Assembly: GCF_011174705.1 (NCBI RefSeq)
Contig: NZ_JAANIJ010000001.1
Span: 558,001 to 622,000, forward strand
Reading direction: 5' to 3'
Length of the DNA: 64,000 nucleotides
Source of the DNA: Tessaracoccus coleopterorum
GTDB taxonomy: Bacteria > Actinomycetota > Actinomycetes > Propionibacteriales > Propionibacteriaceae
Below the pieces are notes generated by a model. That model was given only the letters and a program-made list of their open reading frames with translations. It searched no databases and was not told where the DNA came from. Shown one piece after another: positions 30,345-40,931 of this stretch. Made by a program: the position numbers and the translations under genes. Positions within the stretch are counted from its first letter, which is position 1; every line of letters starts with the position of its first letter.

Positions 30345-30350
30345 TACGAT
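30345..30350 (+). promoter_or_regulatory. -10 box of the small membrane protein gene
   Basis: TACGAT, 6 bp before ATG 30357. Confidence 0.4.
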
Positions 30351-30356
30351 GGCGCC

Positions 30357-30741
30357 ATGAGCGAGTCAGGTAACCGGCTGGTACGACGACTCGCCGGGGC
30401 CGTCCTTCTGTGGCTGCTTGTCCCGGCGGGCGCCCAGGTCGGCCTCTTCCTCCACGACGCGCTGAACCCGGGGGCTCCCCGACGACCCGTCCCCGCTCGC
30501 AGAGGCCTCGCTCGTGTTCGGCGTGGTCGGGCTCGTGATCGGGGTGGCGGCCGCCGTCGCCCTCAGCCAGTGGTTCAAGCTCGGGATCATCTGGTTCGGC
30601 GTCGCGCTGGTGGCGGCCGCGATCCTCAGCGCGCTCGCGTTCGTCCTGCCGCCCACTGCCGTGGTGATCCTCCTGCTGCTCGCGCCCCCGCTCCTGGGCG
30701 CGCTCGCACAGTGGGCCTTCGACGAGAGGCGCAAGAACTGA
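30357..30741 (+). CDS. Small membrane protein of unknown function
   Basis: About 129 residues, four hydrophobic segments: GAVLLWLLVPAGAQVGLFL, LVFGVVGLVIGVAAAVAL, IIWFGVALVAAAILSALAF and AVVILLLLAPPLLGALAQW, ending in a basic tail DERRKN. No recognised family. Two bases are missing near 30472-30480 (6G read as 5G, 5C read as 4C), giving NPGGSPDDPSPLAEAS when restored. It lies between the katA terminator and the converging symporter gene. Confidence 0.65.
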
Positions 30742-30744
30742 CGC

Positions 30745-32211
30745 TCAGCGTCGGGCCTCCCACGCACCACCGGTGTGAGGGGGCCGGTGACGGTGCGCTC
30801 GTCCTCCCAGCATTGAATGCCCGACACCTCGGGCATCAGGTCGCGCGTGAACACCGGGTCCCTTCCCTCGCGACGCTGCCGGTTGTAGTCCTGCAGCAGC
30901 CGGAACGCGAGCCGCGACAGCAGCGCGATGGCGACCAGGTTGACCAGGGCCATGATGCCCATGATGCCGTCAGCGATGTTCCACACCAGGTCGGCTGTGG
31001 CCACCGAACCGACCAGCACGGCGATCACGGCGAAGACGCGGTAGGCCGTCAGCACCGTCGGGTTGCGCGTGATGAACTCGACGTTGGACTCGCCGTAGTA
31101 GTAGTTGCCGAGGATCGACGAGAACGCGAGCAGGAAGATGATGATGCTGAGCAGGATCGCCGACCAGTCACCCAACGTGCTTGTCAGGGCCCCCTGCGTG
31201 AGCGAGATCCCCTTCTGTGCCCCGCGAGGTCGGGCACCGACACGAGGATGATGAAGGCGGTGATCGAGCACACGAGGAACGTGTCGAAGTACACGCCCAG
31301 TGTCTGCACGAGGCCCTGCTTGACGGGGTGCGTCACGGCTGCGGAGGCGCCCGCGTTGGGGGCGGATCCGAGGCCCGCCTCGTTGGAGAACATGCCGCGC
31401 TTGACGCCGGTCAACACGATGTAGCCGAAGGCGGCACCGACCACCTCGTTGAGGCCCCACGCCTCGGTGAAGATCTGGGCGAACACCTCGGGGAGCCGCT
31501 CGATGTGCAGGACGACCACCACGAGACCGAGCAGCAGGTAGGTCAGCGCCATCACCGGCACGAGGAACTGCGTCACCGACGCGATGCGGCGCACGCCGCC
31601 GAACACGACGAGCGCGGTGAGGACGGCGGTGCCGATGCCGATCGCCCACGGCAACCAGGTTGCCGTGCTGCCCGCGGTGGCGGTGATCGTGGCGCTGATG
31701 GTGTTGGCCTGCAGCGAGCTGAACGCGAACGGGAAGCAGGCGATCAGGATGACGGAGAACGCGATGCCCATCCAGCGGGACTTCAGCCCGTTCTGCATGT
31801 AGTAGGCAGGCCCACCGCGGAACGAGCCACGGTCCCGGATCTTGAACAGCTGCGCCAGGGACGACTCGATGAAGCTGGACGCGCCGCCGATGAAGGCCAT
31901 CAGCCACATCCAGAACACGGCTCCGGCCCACCGACTGCGATGGCCGTGCCGACGCCCGCGATGTTGCCGACCCCGACGCGTGAGGCCGCGGAGATGGTGA
32001 AGGCCTGGAAGGCCGAGACGGACTGGGGTTTCCCCGACTCGTCGCACGGAGTCTTGTCGGTCAGCGTCCGGAACATCTCCGGAACCATCCGGAACTGGAC
32101 CACCCCGGACCTGACGGTGAACCAGATTCCCAGGGCGATGACGACCGGGAGGACGATCCACGTCCACAGGGCATCACCGGCGGCAAGCACCCAGTTGTTC
32201 AGAGATTCCAT
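30745..32211 (-). CDS. Alanine/glycine:cation symporter (AGCS family)
   Basis: A carrier of about 490 residues importing alanine or glycine with Na+. Seen are TISAASRVGVGNIAGVGTAI, the family signature region near the N-terminus, GGPAYYMQNGLKSRW, VFGGVRRIASVTQFLVP, and KRGMFSNEAGLGSAPNAG, the second hallmark. Ten or more membrane segments are apparent. Base losses near 31923, 31222 and 30772 break the frame; with the last restored the protein ends EARR at 30745. The ATG lies 6 bp after GATACT. Confidence 0.92.
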
Positions 32212-32217
32212 CGCCCC

Positions 32218-32223
32218 AGTATC
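32218..32223 (-). promoter_or_regulatory. -10 box of the AGCS gene
   Basis: GATACT on the minus strand, 6 bp before ATG 32211. It overlaps the end region of the upstream binding-protein gene. Confidence 0.4.
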
Positions 32224-32228
32224 GTGCC

Positions 32229-33223
32229 TCAGCTCAGATCGACGTATGGCTGCGACGGCGCGGCGTCAATGATGCCCGCCTCCTTCAGGAAGGCACCCAT
32301 CCGTGTGAAGGCCTCGGGATCGACGGCGACGTCGACCTTGCCGTCCCGCAGCCACAGCCCGGTGGTGGCCGCCAGTACCTTCTCCGCGGACGCCCTCTGG
32401 ACGGGGTCGGCCATGGCCGGCACCTCCTTGGCGGTGGCGTCGAGGGCGGCCTGCGGATCGGCGATGACGGCCTCCTGTGCCTCCCGCATCCCGTCGGCGA
32501 GCGCCCTGAGCACCTCGTCGGAGTTTCTGGTGTCCACCGTGACGAGGCTCGGGCCGACCAGAGTCGGAGTGCCGGGATCGAAGATCGGGATGACGGTGAG
32601 CCCCACACCCTGGCTCTCCAGTTGCACGAGCTCGTTGTTGGTGAAGCCCATGATGAAGTCGACCTTGCCTGCGGCGAGCGCGCTGGTGGCGGTGTAGCCG
32701 ATGTCGACCAGTTCGACGTCTGCCTCGGTGAGGCCCGCCTCGTGGAGCGCGGCGAGCGCCGCGTAGTAGCTGGAGCCGAAGTGCCCGGGGATGCCGAGCG
32801 TGTGGCCCTTCAACACGCCGAGGCCGCCCATCGGGTCGACCGCGAGGTCGGAGCGGCCCAGCACCTCGATCGGGTAGGTCTGGTAGCTGACGGCGAACGT
32901 GCGGAGATCCTGCCCCGGCTGGCGGCAACCATCGCCTCGTCGGCGGAGGCGAACACGATGTCCTCCTGCCCGGCGAGCACCGCGCCGAACACGTCCTCCT
33001 GCTGGCCGTGGTGCCGAAGCGTCACGTCGAGGCCGCGACCGGAGAAGATGCCGGAGGCCACGCCGAGGTAGAACGCCGAGAACTGGACGTTGGGGATGTA
33101 GGTGAGCCCGACGGTGACGGTGCCCGCGGAGTGCTCCGGCGTGGCGGAGCCACAGGCGGAGAGGCCGGCGAGCGCGCCCGCGGTGGCGAGGCTGCCGAGC
33201 AGGACGGAGCGGCGGCTGATCAT
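32229..33223 (-). CDS. Thi5/NMT1-like substrate-binding lipoprotein (RibY-like)
   Basis: About 331 residues. MISRRSVLLGSLATAG with lipobox LSAC at residues 22-25 marks a lipoprotein, and the SRRS stretch is Tat-like. The mature part (VGLTYIPNVQFSAFYLGVAS, FGAVLAGQEDIVFASADE, GIPGHFGSSYYAALAALHE, GFTNNELVQLE) is an NMT1/Thi5-like periplasmic-binding fold, used for thiamine precursors, riboflavin and related compounds. One base loss near 32922. Its ATG overlaps the permease stop. The FMN riboswitch upstream points to riboflavin or a precursor as ligand. No ATPase gene is adjacent. Confidence 0.88.
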
Positions 33224-34057
33224 GAGGTTTCTCCCTGGAGTCGGTGAACGGCGGCGCGTTCGAGCAGTTGGACGGCGCCGTGGAAGGCGAGCGCCGTGAG
33301 GCTGATCCATGCGACGACGGCGAACACGGCGGCCGTGTCCGCCGCCTCCCGTGCGAGGGTGAGGAGGGTGCCGAGGCCCGCGCCGCCCATCACGAGCTCG
33401 CCGACGACGGCACCCGTCATCGCAAGCACCACTCCCCACGGACCCCGGCGAGGACGGCGGGCGCGGCCATCGGCCCCTCGACGTGGATGAGCCGCTGCCA
33501 TGCGTCGGCACCGTCGAGCAGCGCGGTCTCGATGACCCGCATGTCGAGGGCGCGGAACCCGACGACGGTGGTGGTGACCATCGGGAAGAACGCGACGATG
33601 GCGCAGAGGATGGCGATGGGCACGGTGCCGTAGCCGATCCACAGGACGAGCAGGGGCGCGATCGCCACCAGCGGCACGGTCTGCGAGACGGCGATGAACG
33701 GCTCGACGACGGCGCCGAGGAGCCGGGAGTGGGTGGCAAGGTAGCCGAGCGGGAGGGCGATGAGGACGGCGAACGTCATGCCGAGCAGCGCGGCGGCGAG
33801 CGTGGGGGCCAGGTACTTCCAGGCCAGGCCCGACTGCACCTGGAACGCCATCCGCGCGACGACGTCTCCCGGCGGCGGCAGGTACAGGGGGTCGACGGCG
33901 CCGGCGGCCGTGACCGCCCACCAGGCGAGGAGCAGGAGGGCGGCGGTGACGAGGGAGGGATCAGCCTGAGCCGACCGGGGCGGGTGCGCCCCGGAAACGC
34001 GGACCACACGCCCATGCGGGAGAGGGTGAGTGCGTGTCGGCGCTCGTCGCGTGTCAT
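33220..34057 (-). CDS. ABC transporter permease (RibX-like)
   Basis: About 280 residues of the SsuC/ThiX-like binding-protein-dependent permease family. Segments include VTAALLLLAWWAVTAAGAV, LAAALLGMTFAVLIALPLGYLA and ILCAIVAFFPMVTTTVVGF. The EAA-like loop, which contacts the ATPase, is RALDMRVIETALLDGADAW. Base losses near 33962 and 33435 break the frame. The gene is first after the FMN riboswitch and its stop overlaps the binding-protein start by 4 bp. It is inferred to import riboflavin, as in the RibXY systems of other bacteria. Confidence 0.88.
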
Positions 34058-34149
34058 GTTCCCCGTCCTGTTCAGGTTCCGGGGCGGCGCTCAAGGACGG
34101 CTCGGAGCGCACGCAGGGTAGCCTGCGGACGCGCCAACGCCGTGGCGCG

Positions 34150-34274
34150 TGTTCCTCCCATCCAGACTCTAACTGTCGGTCTCGGAATTTCACCGAGTCA
34201 ACCCTCCGGCCCTGCTGGGCCTCGGGGTCGCGGACTGTCACCGCCGGTTCGGAATTGCACCGACCCCGGAACAC
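34150..34274 (-). promoter_or_regulatory. FMN riboswitch (RFN element)
   Basis: On the minus strand the conserved RFN blocks occur in order: GGGGTCGGTGCAATTCCGAA, CCGGCGGTGACAGTCCGCGA, GACTCGGTGAAATTCCGA, GACCGACAGTTAGAGTCT and GGATGGGAGGAACACG. These match the FMN aptamer (GGTGAAATTCC-like, ACCGGCGGT, CGACAGT, GTCTGGATGGGA). It ends about 90 bp before the permease ATG, leaving room for an expression platform. High FMN should switch off the transporter genes. Confidence 0.92.
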
Positions 34275-34322
34275 TTATGTGCGGCCAGACTATCACGCGG
34301 CCCACCGCCGACCCCGACCCGA

Positions 34323-34328
34323 TAGTGT
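34323..34328 (+). promoter_or_regulatory. -10 box of the MFS gene (leaderless)
   Basis: TAGTGT, 7 bp before GTG 34336; this fixes the start in the frame that encodes VRLDHRHTLAACY. Confidence 0.5.
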
Positions 34329-34335
34329 CCGGTGC

Positions 34336-35505
34336 GTGCGTCTCGATCACCGCCATACGCTGGCCGCCTGCTACGTCGGATACGTGACCCAGGCCATCGT
34401 CAACAACCTCGGCCCGCTGCTGTTCATCATCTGGCACACAAGCTTCGGGTGTCGTTCTCCGCGCTGGGCGGGATCGTCGCCGTCAACTTCGGCCTGCAGC
34501 TGGTGGTCGACCTCGTCTCGCCCAAGGCGATCGACCGGGTCGGCTACCGCGTCTCGATGGTGGTGGCGCACGTGGCCGCCGCGCTCGGGTTGGTCGCGAT
34601 GGGCGTGCTCCCGTTCGCGCTCTCCAACCCTCTGGTGGGTCTGATCCTCGCGATGGTGATCTGCGCGTTCGGAGGCGGGCTGCTCGAGGTGCTCGTCAGC
34701 CCGGTGGTGGAGGCCTGCCCGACGGAGAACAAGGCCTTCCACATGAGCCTCCTCCACTCCTTCTACTGCTGGGGCCACGTTGCGGTGGTGGGGCTCAGCA
34801 CCGTCGGCTTCCTGCTGCTCGGCCAGGACCGGTGGCCCTCCTCTGCTTCGGGTGGGCGCTGGTGCCCGCCCTCAACGCCCTGCTGCTGCTGCGGGTGCCC
34901 TACTTCAGCCTGGTGCCCGACGGCGCTCCGATGCGCTACATCGACCTGGCGCGCCGCGGCCGGTTCTGGCTGTTCGTCGGCCTGATGCTGACGGCGGGCG
35001 CGTCCGAGCAGGCGATGAGCCAGTGGGCGAGCGCCTACGCCCAGGACGGGCTGGGGCTGAGCAAGACGGCGGGAGACCTGCTCGGCCCGCTGCTGTTCGC
35101 CGCGACCATGGGGCTCTCGAGGGTGGCGTTCGGGTCGCGGGCCAGCGTCGCGAACGTCCGCTCCATCATGACCGGCACCCTGGTGGCGTGCGTCGCGGCC
35201 TATGCGCTCGCGGCGTTCAGCCCGTTCCCCTGGCTGGGCCTGGTGGGGTCGCGCTCGGCGGGTTCTCCGTCGGCATGCTGTGGCCGGGCACCTTCACGCT
35301 CGGTTCCGCTTCGTTCCCGCGCGGCGGCACAGCACTGTTCGCGCTGCTCGCGCTGGGTGGCGACGCGGGGTGCGCGATCGGCCCCGCGGTGGTCGGGGCC
35401 GCGGCCGACGCGTTCGGGTCGATCCCGGAGGCGCTCGCGCTCGGCATGGTGTTCCCCGCTTTGATGCTCGGCGGTCTCGCTCTCCTGCGCCGCCGCCCCG
35501 CCTGA
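34336..35505 (+). CDS. MFS transporter (FucP/fosmidomycin-like sugar porter group)
   Basis: About 391 residues with twelve hydrophobic segments. Seen are AACYVGYVTQAIVNNLGPLLF, FSALGGIVAVNFGLQLVVDL, then ICAFGGGLLEVLVSPVVEACP, HSFYCWGHVAVV and GASEQAMSQWASAY. The GLLEVLVSP and HSFYCWG stretches resemble the FHS/YbjJ-type sugar group of MFS. Base losses near 34447, 34840 and 35247. It diverges from the riboswitch-controlled unit, 61 bp away, but shows no riboswitch itself. Substrate unknown. Confidence 0.85.
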
Positions 35506-35509
35506 GCCG

Positions 35510-38390
35510 CTACCGCCAGAACAGGTCCTCGACCACCTCGTGGGCCCAGCGCAGCAGCCGCCGCGTCTCGTCGTCCAGCCGTGAGGCCTCCCGCGTCGGG
35601 TAGCCGAGCACGACGGCGACCGCCGCGAGCTCCCGCGCATCGGAGGGCACCGTGTCGCTGGCCCTCCCCCGCACCAGCATCACCGCATCGCGCAGCATGC
35701 TGGCCCGGCGCCACGCCTGCTCGAGCCGGGTGGCCTGGTCCTCACGCACGATGCCGAGGTTGGCAAGTTCGTGCAGCGCCTCGAGCGTCGAGGTGGTGCG
35801 GAGTTCAGGGAACGCCGCGGCGTGGCGCAGTTGGAGGAGTTGGACGCTCCATTCCACGTCGGACAGGCCGCCGGGGCCGAGCTTGAGGTGCCGCGCCCGG
35901 TCGATCCCACGTGGGATGCGCTCGGTCTCCATCCGCGCCTTCAGCTTGCGGATCTCGGTCGCCTGCGCGGCGCTGAGCCCGCCCTCCGGGTAGCGGAACC
36001 AGGCGGCGTCGTCGAGCACGGCCTGCGCGAGGCCGAGGTCGCCCGCGCCGGGTCGGCCCCTCAGCAGAGCCTGCGCCTCCCAGGTGGAGGCCCACTTCGT
36101 GTAGTAGGCGCCGTAGGAGGCGACGGTGCGCACCTGCGGCCCGCCCTTGCCCTCGGGGCGGAGGTCGGTGTCGATCACGAGCGCCGGGTCGGGGCCGGGC
36201 TTGCCCACGATCTCGGATGCGCGCCTGACCAGCGCCGTCGCCTGCGACAGCCGTTCTGCCTCGGCGCCGTCGGGCACCACGAACATGCAGTCGGCGTCCG
36301 AGGAGTAGCTCATCTCGCCGCCGCCCCAGCGGCCGAGCGCGACGACGCCGACGGCGGGGGCTTCGATCTCCCGGCGGGCGATGAGGAGGCCCGCGTCGAT
36401 CGTGGCCGAGGCGAGGTCGCTCAGGCGCGGCCGACGACGGTGAGGTCGGCCAGCCCGAGCACGTCGGTGAGCGCGATGCGGCACAGCTCGGCACGCCGGA
36501 GCGCCCGCACCGAGGCGATGGCGGCGTCGATGTCGTCGTGCCTGGCCGCGGCGCGCGCCATGGCGGCCCCCAGCTCAGCCGCCGACCGCGGGCGGAGCTC
36601 GTCGTTGGAGCCGATCATCCGGATCATGTCGGGCGCGCGTCCCAGCAGGTCGACGACGTAGCGGCTCGAGGAGCAGATCCGGGCGAGCCGGTGGGCCATG
36701 TTGGCGTCGTCGCGCAGCGCACGCAGGTACCAGGAGGCGTCGCCGAGCACCTCGGAGAGCTGCCGGAACGCGAGCAGGCCGAAGTCGGGATTGGGGCCCT
36801 CCGCGAACCAGCCGAGCATGGCGGGCAGCAACTGGCGCTGGATCGCGGCTGCCCGGCCGGTGCCCTTCGTGAGCGCGCGGATGTGCCCGAGCGCGGAGCG
36901 CGGATCCTGGAAGCCGAGCGCGTGCATGCGTTCCTGGGCCGCTTCCGTGGTGAGCTTCAGCCCGTCGACCGGTACTGCGCTGACGGCGTCGAGCAGCGGC
37001 GAGAAGAAGATCCGCTGCTGCAGTTCCCGGACCCTGCGGGTCGACTTGCGCCAGTGCCTGATCAGGTGGTCCGCATCGGTGCGCATCGATCTCGCGATCT
37101 GCTCCCGCGCCGAGTCCTCCTCTGGGAGCAGATGCGTGCGGCGGAGCCTGCGGAGCTGCACCCGGTGCTCGAGCACCCGCTGGAAGCGATAGGCCTTCGC
37201 CATCTCCCCCCATCGGAGCGACCGATGTAGCCGAGATCGACGAGTTCCCGCAGGGCCTCGAAGGTGCCGCGGACCCGCAGGCGCTCGTCGGCGCGGCCGT
37301 GCACGAGCTGCAGCAGTTGAACGGAGAACTCGGTGTCGCGCAGGCCGCCCTTGCCCAGCTTGATCTCGTGGTCGGCCTGCTTGGCGGGATCAGCGAGATG
37401 ACCCGCTCACGCATGGCGCGCACCTCGGCCAGGAACTCGGGTCGCTCCCCCGCCCGCCACACCATGGGCCACACCATGTCGACGAAGGCCTGCCCCAGCT
37501 CCCGGTCGCCGGCGGCGGGCCGCGCCTTGAGCATGGCCTGGAACTCCCAGTTCTTCGCCCACCTCTCGTAGTAGGTGCGGGAACTGGCCAGCGTCCGCAC
37601 CAGCGGCCCCGCCTTACCCTCGGGGCGCAGCGCGGCGTCGAGCTGGAAGATGGTGCCCTCGGGGTGTGGGCCGAGCAGATCCGCGCCTGCGCGGCCGCGA
37701 TCCGGGCCCCGACGGCGAGCGCGCGGTCCTGGCCCACGCCGTCGGCCGGCTCGGCGATGTAGACGACGTCGACGTCGGAGATGTAGTTGAGTTCCTGGGC
37801 CCCGGTCTTCCCGAGGGCGAGCACCGCGATGCGCACGCAGTCGGCGTCTGCGACCTCGGCGCGGGCGAACGCGAGCGAGACCTCCAGCACCGCGTCGGCT
37901 ATGTGGGCCAGCTCGGCCGCCACGCTGTCGACGATCCCGACCGGGTCGTCGGCAGCGAGGTCGCGGGCTGCCACCTCGATGAGGGCCACGCGGTTGGCGA
38001 GGCGGAGATCGTCGGGGGTCTTCGAGCGCTCCTCGAAGAAGGTGCGCCATCCCCCTCGGCCCCGCGGGAACGGGCCTCGCGCAACACGCGCGCCTCCTCC
38101 GGGTGACGCAGCAGCGTCTGGGCCAGCACCGAGGAGCCTCCGAGCACGAGGAGCAGCCGCGCGAGCCAGCCCTCGTCGGCGGCGATCTCGTCGAAGACGC
38201 GTGCTGTGGAGAGCCGTTCGAGGCTGTCGAGGGCCTGGTCGCGGTCGGCCACCGGCCCGAACAGGGTCAGGTCCACCGGGGGTCGCCCGCCGAGTCGTTC
38301 CTCCCAGCGCTCCCAGACCCGGGCCGCCGTGGAGGCGGACTCGAACCCGCGCCGGGCGAACTCGGCTGTCGGGGACTGGTACCTGCTCAC
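35510..38390 (-). CDS. glnE: Glutamine synthetase adenylyltransferase/deadenylase GlnE
   Basis: A bifunctional enzyme of about 965 residues that adds AMP to, or removes it from, GlnA. It has two nucleotidyltransferase domains. The N-terminal one carries [18 protein letters not shown] (about residue 200) with [16 protein letters not shown]. The C-terminal one carries [19 protein letters not shown] (about residue 690) with [15 protein letters not shown]. Each ends with a helical [17 protein letters not shown]-type segment. Frame breaks near 38055, 37675, 37390, 37205 and 36420, with others likely. GTG 38390 is 6 bp after TAATCT. Target GlnA is encoded at 21080-22500. Confidence 0.95.
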
Positions 38391-38396
38391 CGACCC

Positions 38397-38402
38397 AGAT
38401 TA
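38397..38402 (-). promoter_or_regulatory. -10 box of glnE
   Basis: TAATCT on the minus strand, 6 bp before GTG 38390. It lies back to back with the TAGAGT box of the divergent gene. Confidence 0.5.
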
Positions 38403-38412
38403 TCGGTCCGGT

Positions 38413-38418
38413 TAGAGT
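38413..38418 (+). promoter_or_regulatory. -10 box of the sterol-carrier-family gene
   Basis: TAGAGT, 8 bp before ATG 38427. Confidence 0.45.
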
Positions 38419-38426
38419 GGGTCACG

Positions 38427-38847
38427 ATGTTCAAGCCAACCGCAAAGGTCGTCGACGCGCTCAGGTCGCGGGTGGCGGCCGCCGACCTCGCCGCGGAACT
38501 CGATCGGCGCCGCCCCGATCTCACCGCGCTGCTGCTGCGCGCCGCCGCCGACGGCGACGCCCCGCTCGGCAGGGAGCTGACCGCGGCCGTCTGCCGGGCG
38601 GCCTGCGGCAGGCTGGGCGAGCTGCATCCGGGGCGAGCATCGAGGTGCGGGTGCCGCCGTTCGCGGCGGTGCAGATCGGCTTCGGGTCCGGGCCGCGGCA
38701 CACCCGCGGCACACCACCCAACGTCGTCGAGGTGGCCCCGGGACGTTCATCGACCTGGTCGTGGGCCGGGTGGCATGGGATGACGCGGACGTCCGCGCGA
38801 GCGGAGTGCACGCCCACGAGGTCGCCCGCGTCTTCCCGCTGGCCTGA
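38427..38847 (+). CDS. Sterol carrier family protein (actinobacterial)
   Basis: About 141 residues of the small actinobacterial 'sterol carrier family' proteins. The conserved block is IEVRVPPFAAVQIGF then GPRHTRGTPPNVVEV, followed by FIDLVVGRVAWDDADVRASG. Biochemical role unknown. The frame is broken near 38631 and 38741. It diverges from glnE and ends 3 bp before the converging transporter remnant. Confidence 0.82.
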
Positions 38848-38850
38848 CCC

Positions 38851-39055
38851 TCACTCCAGGCCCAGTGCCGCCTTCATCTCCTCGTCGTCGATGTTGTCCG
38901 GGTCACCCACAGGGACTCGGTGACGATCGTCTTCGCGCCGGGATCCTCGCCCTTGTGTGCGTTGACCAGGATCTCGACCGTCCTCCGCCCGATCTCGACC
39001 GGATTCTGTGCGACCACGCCCGCGATCTTGCCCTCCCGCAACTGCGTGTCTACTT
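38851..39055 (-). pseudogene. C-terminal remnant of a sugar ABC substrate-binding protein
   Basis: Only the last 68 residues of a ribose/inositol-type periplasmic binding protein remain: QLREGKIAGVVAQNPVEIG, then RRTVEILVNAHKGEDPG, and the tail DNIDDEEMKAALGLE after one base loss near 38908. Such proteins are usually 320-380 residues with a signal peptide; no N-terminal part or permease is nearby. The break sits about 30 bp from the stop of the sugar isomerase gene on the same strand. This suggests a deletion that removed a transporter from this locus. Confidence 0.7.
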
Positions 39056-39084
39056 GAGGGTTGAGAGTGGGCTCTTCTGACCCG

Positions 39085-39868
39085 TCACAGGTCGGTGAAG
39101 GTCGTGATGAACCGGTCGAGGGCAAGCTCGGAGGTCTCCGACGCGAAAGCCTCGAGACCGAGGGGCCGCGGTAGCCCATCCGGGCCAGCGCGATGGCGAC
39201 GGCGCGGTAGTTGATCTCGCCGGTGCCCGGCTCACAGCGGCCGGGGACGTCGGCCACCTGGATCTCACCGACCCACGGCAGCGCCTCCCGGCACAGCTCG
39301 ATGAGGTTCCCCTCCCGATCTGCGCGTGGTAGAGGTCGAGGTTGAGGCGCAGGTTGGGGTGGTCGACGGCGCGCACCAGGGCGAGGGTGTCGCGCGCGAG
39401 GGCGAACGGTGTGCCGGGTGGTCGACCGGCAGGTTCAGGTTCTCGAGGGTGAACACCCGGCCCGCCTCCTCCCGAGTCGGGCGAGTGACTCGAGGGTCCG
39501 CGCCGCGGCGAGCCAGTCAGCCCCGGTGACGACCTGGACCGGACGCACGGGCAGCCCCGGCCGTCGAGCCCGGTGCCGTGCAGGTTGAGACGCGGGCAGT
39601 CGATGATCCGCGACGCCTCGATCGACTCGCGGGCGGTGTCGAGCAGCCGGCGTGCGCCGTCGGGATCGACCAGTTCGCCCTCCACGTATCCGGTCATGGA
39701 GGTGATGGGTACCCCGACGGCGGCGAGCTCGTGGAGGTCGTGGTTGCGCCAGTTCCAGATCTCGGCCTCGAGCCCGCGGGCCCCGAGGGCGCGGAGCCGT
39801 TCGGGCACCGGCTTGTCGGTGAACAGGGTCTCGGCGCTGGCGGCCAGCACGAAGGGGGATGTGGTCAT
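39085..39868 (-). CDS. Sugar phosphate isomerase/epimerase (TIM barrel, Hyi/IolE-like)
   Basis: About 263 residues of the xylose-isomerase-like TIM barrel family (hydroxypyruvate isomerase / IolE / AP-endonuclease 2 group). Seen are ARGLEAEIWNWRNHDL, INLHGTG-like LNLHGTGLDG, metal-binding glutamate in VFTLENLN, LNLDLYHAQIG, and EIQVADVPGRCEPGTGEINY with the HxD/GxGE metal and substrate sites. Breaks near 39560, 39470 and 39318. It follows the Gfo/Idh dehydrogenase gene by 11 bp, so the two probably act in one polyol or sugar-acid pathway under the LacI regulator. Confidence 0.85.
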
Positions 39869-39879
39869 GGGAGCTCTCC

Positions 39880-40880
39880 TCAGATTTCGACGGGGCGGTT
39901 GGTGGCATGGGACTCGATGGCGGCGAGCGCCACCTGCAGCGCGGAGCGGGCATCGGCGCCGGTGGCCCCGGTCCGGGCGCCGCCGCGGACCGCCGCGGCG
40001 AAGGCCGCGAGTTCGTCGCGGTAGGACGGCCACAGGAGATCGGTGTCCGAGCGGGCGGTGTCGATGGCGATGCCCGCCGGGCCGTACAGCACGGAGTCGT
40101 CGACGCTCTGGTGGCCGGCGGTGACCAGACCGCCGGAGCCGAACACCTCGGCGCGCACGTCGTAGCCGTAGACGGCCTGGAAGGAGGCGTCGGCCATGGC
40201 CATGGCCCCGTTGGAGTACCGGATCGTGACCAGCGCGGTGTCGAGCAGCCCCGCATCGGCGAAGTCCGGGCGCACCAGGGCGCCCGCCTGCGCGTACACG
40301 CTGACCGGTGCAGCGCCCGGGTTCAGCCAGTTGAGCGTGTCGAAGTCGTGGATGAGGGTCTGGGTGAAGATCGTGCCCGACGGGATCCCGGTCGGATCGG
40401 CCAGCCTCGGGTCGCGGGTGTTCGAGCGCAGGAGCTGGACCGACCCGACCGCGCCGCGGTCGATCGCGGCCCGGGCCGCGGCGAAGCCGGGGGCGAACCG
40501 GCGGTTGAACCCGATCTGGAGGACCACCCCGCCTCCTCTGCGGCGGCGATGGCGCCGTCGAGCTCGACGAGATCCATCCCTGCGGGCTTCTCACAGAAGA
40601 CCGCCCTGCCCGACGCGGCGGCCTGCGTGATCAGGGCCGAGTGCAGGACCGACGGGGCCGTGACCACGACCGCGTCCAGGTCGGCCTCAAGCAGCTCGTC
40701 CATGGACGAGACGGCCCGCACCCCGGCAAACCGTGCGGCAAGGTCCGACGCGGCGTCCAGCACCGGGTCGGCCACCGCGACGAGCCGTGCTCCCGGGATG
40801 TGTTCAGCGATGATGGCTGCGTGGTTGCGTCCGATCCTGCCGGTTCCGACCAGGCCGATGCGCGTTGGGTTCTCATTCAT
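39880..40880 (-). CDS. Gfo/Idh/MocA family dehydrogenase (inositol dehydrogenase-like)
   Basis: An NAD(P)-dependent sugar or polyol dehydrogenase of about 334 residues. The Rossmann motif is IGLVGTGRIGRNHA, the active-site EKP is in AVFCEKPAGMDL, and FNRRFAPGFAAARAAID with HDFDTLNWL are typical of myo-inositol 2-dehydrogenase relatives. One base loss near 40533. ATG 40880 faces the LacI gene across a 104-bp gap with an inverted-repeat operator candidate. Substrate is inferred only to family level. Confidence 0.9.
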
Positions 40881-40917
40881 GAAAAGGCGCTACTTTCCGT
40901 CGGACTACCCCGTCCAA

Positions 40918-40931
40918 CTAGATGGTTCTAG
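40918..40931. promoter_or_regulatory. LacI-type operator candidate
   Basis: CTAGA, TGGT, TCTAG is a perfect inverted repeat in the divergent gap between the dehydrogenase and LacI genes; a second half-like ACTAGA starts near 40939. Confidence 0.55.

Noticed and set aside
34058-34149. Gene start inside the riboswitch (frame beginning at 34274)
   Set aside because: The frame runs through the RFN aptamer; the permease start is ATG 34057, after the riboswitch and an SD-like GGGGAAC.
35771-36661. Long plus-strand frame opposite glnE
   Set aside because: Antisense to clear GlnE motifs; low-complexity composition typical of high-GC shadows.
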